Source: DASWIP01 sp036397635 (GTDB taxonomy: Bacteria; Actinomycetota; AC-67). Taken from it: a stretch of 64,000 nucleotides of DNA. The stretch is from contig DASWIP010000099.1 in the NCBI GenBank assembly GCA_036397635.1, positions 1 through 64,000 on the forward strand, read 5' to 3'. This document shows, in pieces, positions 8,300 through 17,888 of the stretch (within the stretch, counting starts at the first letter, position 1; every line of letters starts with the position of its first letter). The notes under the pieces are model-generated. The model was not told where the DNA came from. It was given only the letters and a program-made list of their open reading frames with translations, and searched no databases. Both the position numbers and the translations under genes were made by a program.

Positions 8300-8839
8300 G
8301 TGGATGGCATCGTGATCCGACAAGCCCGTCCCGACGAGCTCGACGCCGTCGCGACGCTGCTGGACCGGGCTTGGACGGAGTTCGATGCGCTCGGCGCGGG
8401 CGAGCCCACCTACCAGTCTTACCGCGCGAGCGTGCCCGATGTCGCCGCGCGCGCCGGGGACGGTGTCATCTTCGTCGCCGAGGCGGGCGGCGCGCTGCTC
8501 GGGACGGTGCACTACTACCCACCGCGTCCGGGGCAGAGCAGAGGGGAGGACTGGCCGTCGGGATGGGCGTCGATCCGCTACCTCGGTGTCGACCCGTCGG
8601 CGCGAGGGACGGGCGTCGGAGGCGCGTTGGCTGAAGCGATGGTCGAGCTCGCGCGCGCCGACGGGGCGCCGGTGCTCGGCCTGCATACCTCCGAGTGGAT
8701 GGCCGTCGCGCGCGACATGTACGAGCGGATGGGCTTCGTGCGCTACCCCGAGCATGACTTCCATCCCCGGCCGGGGTTCGTGGTGACCGCGTACCGGTTC
8801 GACCTACGCGCGGACGAACCGGAGCGAGACGGTGCGTGA
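8300..8839 (+). CDS. GNAT family N-acetyltransferase
   Basis: This is a 179-residue acetyl-CoA-dependent acetyltransferase. The acetyl-CoA pyrophosphate loop is seen as VDPSARGTGVGGALAEA near residues 98-112, preceded by a YLGV beta strand and followed by LHTSEWMAVARDMYERMGF, the usual motif B region. The substrate is unknown. The GTG at 8300 was preferred because it begins the conserved IRQARPDEL core and has a -10-like TAAGGT eight bases upstream. The 3' end overlaps the converging gene by 36 bp. Confidence 0.88.
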   Translation: MDGIVIRQARPDELDAVATLLDRAWTEFDALGAGEPTYQSYRASVPDVAARAGDGVIFVAEAGGALLGTVHYYPPRPGQSRGEDWPSGWASIRYLGVDPSARGTGVGGALAEAMVELARADGAPVLGLHTSEWMAVARDMYERMGFVRYPEHDFHPRPGFVVTAYRFDLRADEPERDGA

Positions 8840-11191
8840 GGGGTTGCCCGCGCGGTCGAACGCCTGGATCCGAGCTTCGTACGCCCCCGGCGTCAGATCC
8901 GGCGCCAGCGACCACGTTGCCGAGGTCGTATCGCACCCCTTGCAGAGAGCGAGCCGGACCGTCAGGCGGGACCCGCGGAGGTCGTAAAAACGCACGACGA
9001 TCTGCGCGACGGCGCGGTCGTCGGTCGCGGTCCCCTCGATGAGTCCGGCATCCCCGAGCAGCAGGGAGAGGTCCTTCGTGGCGACGGTCAGCTGCGGCCC
9101 GGTCGTGTCCAGATCGACGCGGAACGATCGTGGCGCCGAAGCGAGGCTGCGATTGCCGGCTCCGTCGATCGCCGCTGCGGTCACGCTGTAGGAGCCGGCC
9201 GGAAGGTCTACGGCCGTCTGCCAGCTGCCGTCCGGTCCCGCCGTCGGCTGGGGAGCGGCGAGGGGCAGACCCGAAAGGTCGAGGCGCGCGCCCGGTTCGG
9301 CGCTACCGCTGAAAGAGACCGTGCGGGTAGACAGGACCTCGGCGACCCCCGGTGTGACGATGAGTGGCTGGGAGGGAGGAGTCGCGTCCACGCTGAAGGT
9401 CCGCGCCGGCGATGCCGGTCCAGTCCCGTTCGCGTTCATGGCGCTCGCCGAGATGCTGTGCGATCCCTCCGTGAACGTGATGGTCGTCCGCCAGGATCCG
9501 TTCTCATCAGCGATCGCGGTGCGGAGGCTCATGCCACCCTCGAGGATGGTGACGGTCGTGCCCGGCTGGGCGATACCGGCCACGACGGCCGGTGCCGCAC
9601 CGAGCAAGGACCCCTCGACCGGCTGACGGATGGTCGGCGCCGGCGGTGGATCCAGGCGCACCGTGATCGAGAGAACGGGCGACGGCTCGGAAGTCATGGA
9701 GCCGTTCCCGGCAGTCGCGCTCAGCTCGTGGACACCGGCACTGAGCGTCAACGGAAGTGACCAGGATCCGTCGTCGCCAACCGTCGTCTCTCCCGCCGTG
9801 GTGCCGTCGGTCGAGACGACGATCGTATCCCCTCGGTCGCCGGCACCTTCGACGATCACGGATGCGGTCTCGATGGTGTCTCCGTCGACGGGAGAGAGGA
9901 TAGAGGGGACTCCCGGCGGCAGAGCGGGGCCGGCCGCGAAGATGTCGACGAAGATGTCGCCGTCATCGGAGGTGACAGCGTCGTCCGCCGAGGCGAATGC
10001 GAACGTGGTCGCATCTCCCGAGAGCGCGTGGTCGTCTCCTGTGACCCGCTGGAGCTGCAGCCCGCCGACCGAGAGGGAAACCCGCTCGGTGGCGACCGCT
10101 AGGAGATCCCGGACGAAGACATCCATCGCGTTGTTGGTGTCTCCCGCGACGAGGTTCGACGCACGCGAGGCGAACAGCACGCGGTTCCCATCGTCGGAGA
10201 GCCGGGGCGCGCTGCTCGCGCCGTTGGCCGAGCGACCGTCGTTGGCGAGCGATACGGGGACGGTCGTTCCTTCCACGAGATCGCGCACGAAGACGTCTTC
10301 AGCTTCGTTGTGGTCTCCGGGGACGAGGTTCGTGGCGGCTGAGCGGAACGCCACGCGCCGTCCGTCCGCCGAGATCCAGGGTTCGGCGCTGGCCGCGTCC
10401 GCCGGTTCGTTACGCCACGACAGAGACGCCCGCTGCGTCACCGCGTTCCACATGTCATGGACGTAGATCGCAGAGGGTATCCCCGGCGACTGGAAGGCGA
10501 CCAGGGGGGCGTCGGCTGCGAGGGAGGCATCGACCCCTCCCATCGGGAGGCCATCGTTCCCGAGGGAGATGGGTCTGACCATGTCGAACTCTCTGTCGTA
10601 CATGTACACGTCCGGTACCCCATTGGTGTCTGGGCCGATCAAGGGGGCCGCGGTGTCGAACGCGACGAAGCGGCCGGCGTAGGAGAGCGACAGCGTGGTC
10701 GTCGCACCGACCACGTCGATCAGGTGGGTCGTCTTCCCGGTGGCGAGTTCATGTACGAAGATCCCGGCGCGGCCGTCTGGGTCGAGGTCCGTGCCTCGGG
10801 ACCAGAACGCGACCACGTCACCGTCCGTGGAGATGACGGGGGCCATCGCGGTCACCGAGATCGGCAGTGGAGCCATCTGACGCGCCTGACGACCATCCGA
10901 CGCGACGGAGACGCGGCGCGTGACACCCGTGCGCCGGTCGTGGACGAATACATCCGCCATGCCGTTGGTGTCGTCCTCCACGAGGTTGCCGGCCAGCGAC
11001 GCGAACGCGATGAACCGGCCTTTCCGCGACATCGACGTGCCGCTGCTGTCGTCGTTGCCGGTCGCGCCGCTGCTCGAACGGGAGACGAGCACCAGCGAGG
11101 ACACATCGGCGCCGTCGGCGCGGATGAATGAAGCGAGCATGATCGCCGCGAGCGTCAGGCTCGCGGCCCGGGGAAGCGTCCGCCCTCGCAT
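8804..11191 (-). CDS. Secreted beta-propeller and Ig-like domain protein
   Basis: The 795-residue protein has an N-terminal signal peptide. Residues about 35-430 contain repeated TolB/WD40-like units of the form DTNGMADVFVHDRRTG...RVS; at least four full copies (variants DVYMYD and DVFVRD) alternate with ...SADGRRVAFRS-type strands, predicting a beta-propeller. Residues about 430-795 hold four bacterial Ig-like repeats, each with a DGSW..-type strand and a G.H.L.A.A or AGNRS ending (for example GDDGSWSLPLTLSAG and ATDDRAVAQIVV). A CKGC pair occurs in the last domain. This looks like a surface or secreted binding protein. A GAGAGAGG ribosome site precedes the ATG at 11191. Confidence 0.85.
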   Translation of the reverse strand: MRGRTLPRAASLTLAAIMLASFIRADGADVSSLVLVSRSSSGATGNDDSSGTSMSRKGRFIAFASLAGNLVEDDTNGMADVFVHDRRTGVTRRVSVASDGRQARQMAPLPISVTAMAPVISTDGDVVAFWSRGTDLDPDGRAGIFVHELATGKTTHLIDVVGATTTLSLSYAGRFVAFDTAAPLIGPDTNGVPDVYMYDREFDMVRPISLGNDGLPMGGVDASLAADAPLVAFQSPGIPSAIYVHDMWNAVTQRASLSWRNEPADAASAEPWISADGRRVAFRSAATNLVPGDHNEAEDVFVRDLVEGTTVPVSLANDGRSANGASSAPRLSDDGNRVLFASRASNLVAGDTNNAMDVFVRDLLAVATERVSLSVGGLQLQRVTGDDHALSGDATTFAFASADDAVTSDDGDIFVDIFAAGPALPPGVPSILSPVDGDTIETASVIVEGAGDRGDTIVVSTDGTTAGETTVGDDGSWSLPLTLSAGVHELSATAGNGSMTSEPSPVLSITVRLDPPPAPTIRQPVEGSLLGAAPAVVAGIAQPGTTVTILEGGMSLRTAIADENGSWRTTITFTEGSHSISASAMNANGTGPASPARTFSVDATPPSQPLIVTPGVAEVLSTRTVSFSGSAEPGARLDLSGLPLAAPQPTAGPDGSWQTAVDLPAGSYSVTAAAIDGAGNRSLASAPRSFRVDLDTTGPQLTVATKDLSLLLGDAGLIEGTATDDRAVAQIVVRFYDLRGSRLTVRLALCKGCDTTSATWSLAPDLTPGAYEARIQAFDRAGNPSRTVSLRFVRA

Positions 11192-11354
11192 CGCAACCTC
11201 TCTCTGAGACCGTTGGAGTGGGGCGATTCGTGGTGCTGCATCACGCTTCCTCCCCATCTGCGACCGATGTGCCGACATGCGTAATGCCGGATGGCCGCGA
11301 ACCGGCAGAAGCGGCAGAGCGGCCGTCAGCCTGGGCGGGAACACGTGAAGCTCG

Positions 11355-12275
11355 TCAGGTACGGTTCGCCGACGCGAGCAGCGCGCGGTACAGCAGCGTG
11401 GGATCGCCGGATCGCCGGCGAAGTTCTCGCTCGAGCCCGGCGATGGGGTACAGGTTCTGCGGCGCGCGCGGATCCTTGTGCCGGCTCGACGCGAACGATG
11501 GCAGCAACGCGGTGGCGCGATCGGCGCGCGCGATCACCTGGTCGCGCGAGAGGTCGGCGCTCGCCTCGCATCGAACCACGCCCGACCACGGGTGACCGCC
11601 GCCGCCTCCGGGCAGGCGCAGGTACCAGGAGAACCTGCTCCAGTCGGTGGTCATCAGGAACAGGGGCGTGCGCTCGCCCGGGGCCAGATCGCCCACGATC
11701 GAGTGCAGCTCGCCGGGAAGGTAGCCGACGCGATGGCTCTTGATGTAGCCGACGGCGTCCTGGAGGTGGCCGCGCCCGCGGAGCGGACCGTCGATCACCA
11801 GCAGATCGGCGGCTCCCGCCCGCTCGGCCACCTGTCGCTCCAACTCGCTCATGCGTTGCTGCACGGCGAGGCTCAGCTGCTCGCCCGATTCCCCGGCTGC
11901 CGCGAGCACGTGGTAGGTGCCGTGCCTGGTCTGGATGGCCTGAGCGTCGGAGGCCGCCGTGAACAGGCCGCGCCGGACCTCGGCGCCCTCGATGGCCGCG
12001 GCGCCGTCGCAGCGCACCACCCCGGCGGCGAACGTGGCGCAGATCCCCAGCCTGGTCGCGCCGCCGTCGGCGGTGAGCCACACTCGCGCGTCGATCCGCT
12101 GCACGCCGTCGACGAACAGGATCGTCGCTCGGCCGGCCTCCGCGGCCGAGACGGGACGCCAGCGATCCACCTGCATCTCATAGTCGAGGTCGACGGTGGC
12201 GTCCGACGGCTCCAGGAACGCGTCGTCGAGGGATGCGCCGTAGTCCGGTGCCCATGCATCGACGGCGAACCTCAC
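11355..12275 (-). CDS. nurA: NurA-domain nuclease
   Basis: This 306-residue protein resembles the NurA 5'-3' exonuclease/endonuclease family, which resects DNA ends together with the HerA translocase. Metal-binding acidic motifs are visible: ATILFVDGVQRIDARVW near residue 50 and LLVIDGPLRGRGH near 160. The TDWSRFSWYLRLP segment and C-terminal QNLYPIAGLERELRRR also fit the fold. The start is a GTG at 12275 that overlaps the sbcC stop as GTGA. It is the last gene of a run herA-sbcD-sbcC-nurA with all genes overlapping. The family call rests on motifs plus context; specificity is inferred. Confidence 0.82.
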   Translation of the reverse strand: MRFAVDAWAPDYGASLDDAFLEPSDATVDLDYEMQVDRWRPVSAAEAGRATILFVDGVQRIDARVWLTADGGATRLGICATFAAGVVRCDGAAAIEGAEVRRGLFTAASDAQAIQTRHGTYHVLAAAGESGEQLSLAVQQRMSELERQVAERAGAADLLVIDGPLRGRGHLQDAVGYIKSHRVGYLPGELHSIVGDLAPGERTPLFLMTTDWSRFSWYLRLPGGGGGHPWSGVVRCEASADLSRDQVIARADRATALLPSFASSRHKDPRAPQNLYPIAGLERELRRRSGDPTLLYRALLASANRT

Positions 12276-14653
12276 GCGAGGACCCTGTCGACGGTCGCCG
12301 TGGACGGTCCCTTGCGAACCTCGAAGCGCACGGGCACGCGCTCGGCCAGGTCCCGCACGTGCGTGACGATTCCGACCATACGCTTGCCGGCGCCCAGCGT
12401 CTCGATCGTAGTCGCGACGGTTTCGAGGGTCTCGGGGTCCAGCGTTCCGAAGCCCTCGTCCAGGAAGATGGACTCGAGCCGGACCGCGGTGTGCGCCGAG
12501 AGCTGAGCGATCCGGTCGCTCATCGCCAGCGCCAGGGCGAGGGACGCCAGGAACGTCTCGCCCCCCGATAGGGTCCGGGCCGAGCGCGTCGCATCGGCGT
12601 TGCGATGATCGATCACCGCGAACCCGTGGTTCTTGTCGATTGTCAGCGAATACTGCCCGGCTGAGATCTCGCGCAGGATCTGGGTCGCGCCGTCGGTCAG
12701 CGACGTGATCGCCTGAGTGAGCACCCAGCGCTCGAACGCGTTCGCCTTCAGATGCTTGCCGAGCTCCTTGGCCACCACGTGGCGCTCCGCGAGTGTGGTG
12801 ACCTCGCCGCGGATCCGCTCGGCCTCCTCCAGCGCGAGCTCGATACGTTCGGTGATCCCCCGGTGCCGTTCGATCGCCTTGAGACAGTCGTCGCGTGGGC
12901 TCGCGTCCTCCTCGATCCCGGCGTCCACGCACGCCGCGCGCTGGGCCGCGACCAACGCGGTGCCCTCCTCGGCGGCCTTCGCCGCGCGGGCGTCCGCCGC
13001 CTCGGCCTCGGTTGCCCGCCGGTCGCGCTCCTCGGCGGCCCACGAGACGAGATCGCGCCAGTCGGCTGCCAGGTCGTCGTGCGATAGCGGGGGAGGGGAG
13101 AGGTTCGCGATCCGGTCTCGCGTCGCCGCCAGCTCGCGGCGAGCCCCTTTCAGCGCCTCCTCTGCCGCCTCCACGGTGCGTCGCGTCTTCGTCGCGGCCG
13201 CGCGCGCCTCTCGAGCGGCCGTCCGCGCTTCCGCGAGCTGGGTGTCCGCTGCGTCCACCTCGGCCAGCGCCGCCTGCACCACGGCGGCATCCGGATGTGC
13301 CGCGAGGCGCTGCTCGATCGCGGCGAGCTGCTCGCGGAGAGCATCGGCACGCGCAGCCGATCGCGTCAGCGCCGTCTGCGCACGGGCCTGCAGCTCCTTG
13401 GAATCCTTGGCGGCGGCCGTGGCGGTGTCGAGCGCGGTGCGTGCTTCGTCCAGGTCGGCCGGCACGTCGATCGCGGGGATGTCGTGCACCGTCTGATGGC
13501 ACACCGGGCACGGCCCGCCGGCGACCAGGGTGCCGGCGAGGTCGAGCGCGCGATGCTGGATGCGCGCGATCTCGAGCGCGTGCTGTGCGTCGTGAACGGC
13601 GCGCTCGGCGCGCTCGACACCTTGCGCGGCCTCGGCGGCTGCCGCTTCGAGCTTGGTCGCCTCGGCCGAACAGGACCCGAGATCCAGCGCCACGACGGCG
13701 CGCTGCTCGTGCGCCCCGAGGGCTCCCTTCAGCTCACCGCGATCGGGAAGCGCCGCGCGCGCCGCCTCCACCGTGGTGACCGCCTCGTCGGCGCGCGCGG
13801 CAGCCTCCTCGGCTGTCTTCGCCGCCCCGGTCGCGCCGGACAGGACCTGCGCGAGCTGCTCGATACCGTCGGGGACACGCACGCCGGCGAGCGCCCCGGT
13901 GGCGGCGCGGGCTGCGGTGGCCTTCTCGCGCTCGACGCGCACGGTCTCCCGCAGCTCCTCCAGCCGCGGCTCCTCAGCCTCGATGCGTTCCCGGAGGGTG
14001 TCCAGGGACGCCAGGTGTGCGCGCGCCTGGTCCAGCGCTTCCTTGGTCGCGAACGCCAGCTCCTCGTCGAGGCGTCTGCGCTGCAGCACCAGCTCGGTCT
14101 CGGCCAGCGTCGCACGCTGGTTCGCGCGCTGGGCCATCCGCCCGTACACGGCGAGGTCGAGCAGCTTGACGAGCAGCTCCTGGCGATCGGCCGGCTTGTC
14201 GTGCATGAATCGCGCGAACTCGCCCTGCGGCAGCACGACGCATCGCGTGAACTCAACGAACCCGAGGCCGAGCAGTCGCTCGACCTCGGCGCTGACCCCG
14301 TCTGCGTCGCCGGCGATGACCTCATCGCCGCGTTCGAGGCGTGCCTCCTTCGTGGTTGCGCGGTCCTGACCCATCCGGCGGACGACGCGGGCTGCGGTGT
14401 AGCGCTGCTCACCGATCGCGAAGTCCAGCCGGACGCGCGCCTCCTGCTTGCCCTGCGAGATGACCGGCTCGACGCTGCGCATGTCGAGGCGGGGCACCTT
14501 GCCGTAGAGCGCGAAGCAGATCGCATCGATGACGCTGGACTTGCCCGATCCGGTCGGCCCGACCAGCGCGAAGTAGTCGACTCCCTCGAAGTCAACCTCG
14601 ATGTGCTCGCGGAAGGCCGTGAAGCCGGCGATCTCAAGCTTCAGCGGGCGCAC
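12272..14653 (-). CDS. sbcC: SbcC/Rad50-type SMC-like ATPase
   Basis: This is the ATPase subunit of the SbcCD (Mre11-Rad50) complex, which processes DNA ends and hairpins. Walker A GPTGSGKSS is near residue 30. A long coiled coil is broken mid-protein by the zinc hook CPVC (in GGPCPVCHQ), which joins two Rad50 arms. The second coil leads to the ABC signature TLSGGETFLASLALAL and Walker B SIFLDEGFGTLD. At 793 residues it is shorter than the E. coli protein (about 1050), so the coiled coils are short. The start, GTG 14653, lies 20 bp inside sbcD. Confidence 0.95.
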   Translation of the reverse strand: MRPLKLEIAGFTAFREHIEVDFEGVDYFALVGPTGSGKSSVIDAICFALYGKVPRLDMRSVEPVISQGKQEARVRLDFAIGEQRYTAARVVRRMGQDRATTKEARLERGDEVIAGDADGVSAEVERLLGLGFVEFTRCVVLPQGEFARFMHDKPADRQELLVKLLDLAVYGRMAQRANQRATLAETELVLQRRRLDEELAFATKEALDQARAHLASLDTLRERIEAEEPRLEELRETVRVEREKATAARAATGALAGVRVPDGIEQLAQVLSGATGAAKTAEEAAARADEAVTTVEAARAALPDRGELKGALGAHEQRAVVALDLGSCSAEATKLEAAAAEAAQGVERAERAVHDAQHALEIARIQHRALDLAGTLVAGGPCPVCHQTVHDIPAIDVPADLDEARTALDTATAAAKDSKELQARAQTALTRSAARADALREQLAAIEQRLAAHPDAAVVQAALAEVDAADTQLAEARTAAREARAAATKTRRTVEAAEEALKGARRELAATRDRIANLSPPPLSHDDLAADWRDLVSWAAEERDRRATEAEAADARAAKAAEEGTALVAAQRAACVDAGIEEDASPRDDCLKAIERHRGITERIELALEEAERIRGEVTTLAERHVVAKELGKHLKANAFERWVLTQAITSLTDGATQILREISAGQYSLTIDKNHGFAVIDHRNADATRSARTLSGGETFLASLALALAMSDRIAQLSAHTAVRLESIFLDEGFGTLDPETLETVATTIETLGAGKRMVGIVTHVRDLAERVPVRFEVRKGPSTATVDRVLA

Positions 14654-15794
14654 GCGTGTCCTCCTCGAGCAGCTCGTCGAACAGCGCCAGCACGCGCTCG
14701 TCGGCCGCCTTGCGGTCATCGAGGTATTCCGCGAACAGCTCGCGCGGCGCCTTGCCTTCGTGCACCCGAACGTCGATGCCTAAGTCGGTGGCGCTCTGGG
14801 ACTGGATCATCACGTCCACGGCATCGTCGCCGAACAGCTCGCGCACCTCGTCGGCCAGGCCGGCGCGCGTGTCCTCGTGCACGATCACACGGAGGTAGTC
14901 GCCGCCGGTGGTGCCGGCGATGGCGGCGAGCTGCTCGAGCGTCCCGGCGAGCTTGCGCAAGCGGCGGCCGGAGCTCAGCGGGATCGTCTCAACGCGTGCA
15001 GGCGTGGAGGGGGTCGCCTCGGCGATCAGCACGGCTTTGGCGTCGTCGGTCTCGCCGAAATCCAGTTGCAGCGGCGAACCGCAGTACCAGACCGGCGGCT
15101 GGCCGCCGAGCTGCTGGCAGCGGTGTAGGTGCCCGAGCGCGACGTAATGGGCCGAGGCCGGGAAGCCGGTCGCGGACATGCAGTACTCGAAGACCGTGTG
15201 CGCCAGGCGCTCCCCCCCGCCGAGGGCACCGCCCGAGACCATGGCGTGACCGGCGACGATGTTGACCGTGTCGGATGAGAAGCTCTCGCACAGCCTCGCG
15301 ACGATGGCGGCGAGGCGCTCGGTGAACAGGCCGGTGTGCTGGTCGGCGTCCATGGTCATCAGCTCTTCGGCGCGCACGATGTAGCGCTGCGAGATCCAGG
15401 GCATCAGGGCGACCTGCGCGTGCTCGCCGCCGGCGGTCTGAAGCCGCAGGACCCCACCCGCGTCGGCGTTGGCGAGCATCGCGCGCGTCGTGATCCGGCC
15501 GAGGCCGAGCAGCGGCTCGACCGCAGCCAGACGCCGTTCGTTGTCGTGGTTCCCGCTGACGACCACCACGGGGGCGACATCCGCCAGGTCGAGCAGCGCG
15601 CGGTACACGATCCGCTCGGCGTCGGGCGTGGGCGCCGCCGACTCGAACAGGTCGCCGGCCACGATCACCAGGTCGACCTCGCGCTCGCGGGCGATGCCTG
15701 CGATCTCGGCCAGCGCCGCGCGATGCTCGTCGGAACGATCGCGGCCGCGCAAGGTTCGGCCGACGTGCCAGTCAGAGGTGTGCAGCAGCCTCAT
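14634..15794 (-). CDS. sbcD: SbcD/Mre11-type nuclease
   Basis: This is the manganese-dependent nuclease subunit of SbcCD, 386 residues. All calcineurin-like metallophosphoesterase motifs are present: LLHTSDWHVG at residues 3-12, VAGDLFES near 48, VSGNHDNERR near 80, VAGHAMVSGG near 185 and LGHLHRCQ near 222. The start at ATG 15794 gives an ATGA overlap with the herA stop, and the 3' end overlaps sbcC by 20 bp, matching translational coupling of subunits that form one complex. Confidence 0.96.
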   Translation of the reverse strand: MRLLHTSDWHVGRTLRGRDRSDEHRAALAEIAGIAREREVDLVIVAGDLFESAAPTPDAERIVYRALLDLADVAPVVVVSGNHDNERRLAAVEPLLGLGRITTRAMLANADAGGVLRLQTAGGEHAQVALMPWISQRYIVRAEELMTMDADQHTGLFTERLAAIVARLCESFSSDTVNIVAGHAMVSGGALGGGERLAHTVFEYCMSATGFPASAHYVALGHLHRCQQLGGQPPVWYCGSPLQLDFGETDDAKAVLIAEATPSTPARVETIPLSSGRRLRKLAGTLEQLAAIAGTTGGDYLRVIVHEDTRAGLADEVRELFGDDAVDVMIQSQSATDLGIDVRVHEGKAPRELFAEYLDDRKAADERVLALFDELLEEDTRAPAEA

Positions 15795-17482
15795 TCCGTC
15801 GGGATCCCGTCGAAGGGATCGTCCGGGCCCTCGCCCGGCGAGCCCGCCGCCTCGCTCGGCCGGGTGGCCCACGCCGGGAACGGGAACTCGACGACGAGCG
15901 GGATCGGCAGCTCGGGCTGGTTCACGATCATCGTGCCCGGCTTGATGATGGTCGCGCGCTGGCGCTGCGGGCCCGGGAGGAAGCGGTACTCGTCGCGGCC
16001 GGCTTCGGCCCCGTCCAGGCGTCCGACCACCCTGATGGCCGAGTTCGCGATGATCCGCCGCTCGACCTCGCTGGCGGTCTGTTGGGCGCCGATGAGGATC
16101 ACGCCGAGCGAGCGACCCCGCTCGGCGACGTCGAGAAGGATCTCCTTGATCGGGCTCGACCCTTCTCGCGGCGCGTACTTGTTCAGCTCGTCGAGCACCA
16201 GGAACAGCAGCGGCCGCGCGCGCCCGGTCCGCTCCTTCTCGTCGAAGGCGCGCTTGACGGTGACGCCGACGACGAAGCGCTTCGCGCGGTCGTTGAGATT
16301 GTGGAGGTCCACCACGGTCACCTGGCTCTGCAGCTCGACCTTGTGACGGCCGGGGTTCGCGACGTCGCCACGTATCATCCGTTCGACGTGACGCACCGAG
16401 CCCACCAGGCGGCGGATGAACGCGTTGATGGTGCCTTGACCGATGGCTCGGCCCGCCCAGTGGTCGCGCTCCATCTCGTCCTCGAGCTTGGCGACCACGA
16501 AGTCCACGAGTTCGCGGAAGGTCCTGAGGTGGTGTCCTTCGATCGCGACGCCGCCATCGTCCAGCCCGGTCGTGTCGGCCTTCAGGCGAGCGGCCACGTT
16601 GTGGATCACCATCGTGTACTGCTGCCGGTCGTCCTCGGAGTCGGCGAACAGGAACGGGATCAGCTGCTGCTCGCAGAACTCGGCGAGGGTCCAGAAGAAC
16701 GAGGTGACCCCGGTCGCGCGGGACGCAACGTCCGGCGAAGCGCTGGGTGAGTCGACCTTCGGCGGGGCGTAGAACGACACGCTGCCGAAAGCGCCGGGCG
16801 CCAGCCCGAGCAGCTTGTACCGAGCCGCTTCCTCCGGCTCGAGCTCGCGGTTGTCCTTGTCCAGGAACAACAGATCCTCGCCCTTGACGTTGAAGATCAG
16901 CGCCTTGGTGTTGACCGCCTCGCCTCCGAGAACCCCCGAGGTGAACAGGCTGTGGAGCAGGAAGGTGGCGTAGGTGGTCTTGGTCGCGACGCCCGAGATG
17001 CCGCTGATGTTCACATGTGCGCCGCGGCTGCCGTCGATGAACTCCAGATTTGCGTACAGTGCTTCGTCGTCCCGGCTGAGGCCGATCGGCAGCCTCCGCC
17101 TCATCCCGTCGAAGAACAGCGCCTCCTCGCGCTCTTCACCGCGGGCACGCCGCACCGGCGTCCCGGGCAACGGAGGAACGAACACCTCGGGCTCGAACCT
17201 GGTTGCGAGCACCTGCGCCGCTTCGACCACCTCGGCCGGCAGGAGGCCCTGGGCGATCAGGAAGACGTCCGAATCGAAGTGGGCACCCTCCTGACGGGCT
17301 CTGACCTGCGAAACCACTCCGTAGATCCGCACCGGCGCCAGCCCCGGCGGGGTGCGTTCGAGGGCGACCACATCGTCGAGCTGAAGGAACTCACCGGGCC
17401 CGACCGCCACCCAGAACTCCAACGGGGTGGCGTCCTGGGTGCCGATGACCCGGCCGACCAGCGACCCGTCGGGGGTGTCCAT
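15791..17482 (-). CDS. herA: HerA-type DNA translocase/helicase
   Basis: HerA is a hexameric FtsK-HerA superfamily ATPase that pumps DNA into the NurA nuclease during end resection. This 563-residue protein has an N-terminal beta-barrel (HAS-barrel-like, about residues 5-80), a Walker A of the GISGVATKTTYA type near residue 180 (the TKT variant is usual in bacterial HerA), a Walker B RPLLFLVLDELNKYAP near 400 and a C-terminal helical part. The ATG at 17482 begins MDTPDGSLVG. A TATCCT box seven bases upstream with no ribosome site suggests a leaderless start of the whole operon. Confidence 0.92.
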   Translation of the reverse strand: MDTPDGSLVGRVIGTQDATPLEFWVAVGPGEFLQLDDVVALERTPPGLAPVRIYGVVSQVRARQEGAHFDSDVFLIAQGLLPAEVVEAAQVLATRFEPEVFVPPLPGTPVRRARGEEREEALFFDGMRRRLPIGLSRDDEALYANLEFIDGSRGAHVNISGISGVATKTTYATFLLHSLFTSGVLGGEAVNTKALIFNVKGEDLLFLDKDNRELEPEEAARYKLLGLAPGAFGSVSFYAPPKVDSPSASPDVASRATGVTSFFWTLAEFCEQQLIPFLFADSEDDRQQYTMVIHNVAARLKADTTGLDDGGVAIEGHHLRTFRELVDFVVAKLEDEMERDHWAGRAIGQGTINAFIRRLVGSVRHVERMIRGDVANPGRHKVELQSQVTVVDLHNLNDRAKRFVVGVTVKRAFDEKERTGRARPLLFLVLDELNKYAPREGSSPIKEILLDVAERGRSLGVILIGAQQTASEVERRIIANSAIRVVGRLDGAEAGRDEYRFLPGPQRQRATIIKPGTMIVNQPELPIPLVVEFPFPAWATRPSEAAGSPGEGPDDPFDGIPTE

Positions 17483-17489
17483 GCCGCGG

Positions 17490-17495
17490 AGGATA
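17490..17495 (-). promoter_or_regulatory. Leaderless-type -10 box of the herA operon
   Basis: The minus strand reads TATCCT, then seven bases (CCGCGGC), then the herA ATG. No Shine-Dalgarno is present. Confidence 0.5.
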
Positions 17496-17621
17496 CACGG
17501 CAGCTCCGACAGGCTGAAGAGCGGGAGAGACCGCACCCGGCTGGGAATACAAGCCTGGAGGAAGCCGTTGCGAGTGGTCCCGCTGTGGTGTATACAGCGG
17601 GCGCATCTCAGCCTCCCGGAG

Positions 17622-17888
17622 GTGGCAACCCGCTTGGCGGAAGAAGAAGAAGAAGTAGGCGTCGAGACGAGCTTCGAGGAGCTCGCCAAGCGCGCCGAGA
17701 CCGTCGAGGAAGAGGATGACGACGAGGTCCTCATCGATCTCGGCCGCGACGACGACGGTAAGGAAGCGCTGGTCGAGCGCGTCCTGCCGGCGCAGGCGAA
17801 CGAGTTCACCTGCCGGAACTGCTTCTTGGTGAAGCATCGGAGCCAGCTGGCGGACAAGAAGAAGATGCTCTGCTTCGACTGCGCGTGA
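17622..17888 (+). CDS. DUF4193-like zinc-ribbon protein
   Basis: This 88-residue protein has a very acidic N-terminal half (runs of Glu/Asp about residues 7-40) and a C-terminal Cys4 element: FTCRNC, then KHRSQL, then MLCFDCA. This matches the actinobacterial DUF4193 family (M. tuberculosis Rv2699c type), small zinc-binding proteins of unknown role. The start is uncertain. GTG 17622 overlaps the GGAGG ribosome site, and the in-frame TTG at 17634 has that site at about 11 bases. A TATACA box lies at 17591. The stop overlaps the lnt start as GTGA. Confidence 0.8.
   Translation: MATRLAEEEEEVGVETSFEELAKRAETVEEEDDDEVLIDLGRDDDGKEALVERVLPAQANEFTCRNCFLVKHRSQLADKKKMLCFDCA

Noticed and set aside
12276..13511. 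Long N-terminal extension of the nurA frame
   Set aside because: Overlaps sbcC in another frame; the protein start fits the GTG at 12275 and the extension is low-complexity.
13295..15265. 656-codon plus-strand frame opposite sbcC and sbcD
   Set aside because: High-GC antisense shadow; low-complexity Arg/Gly/Ala content and no domain.
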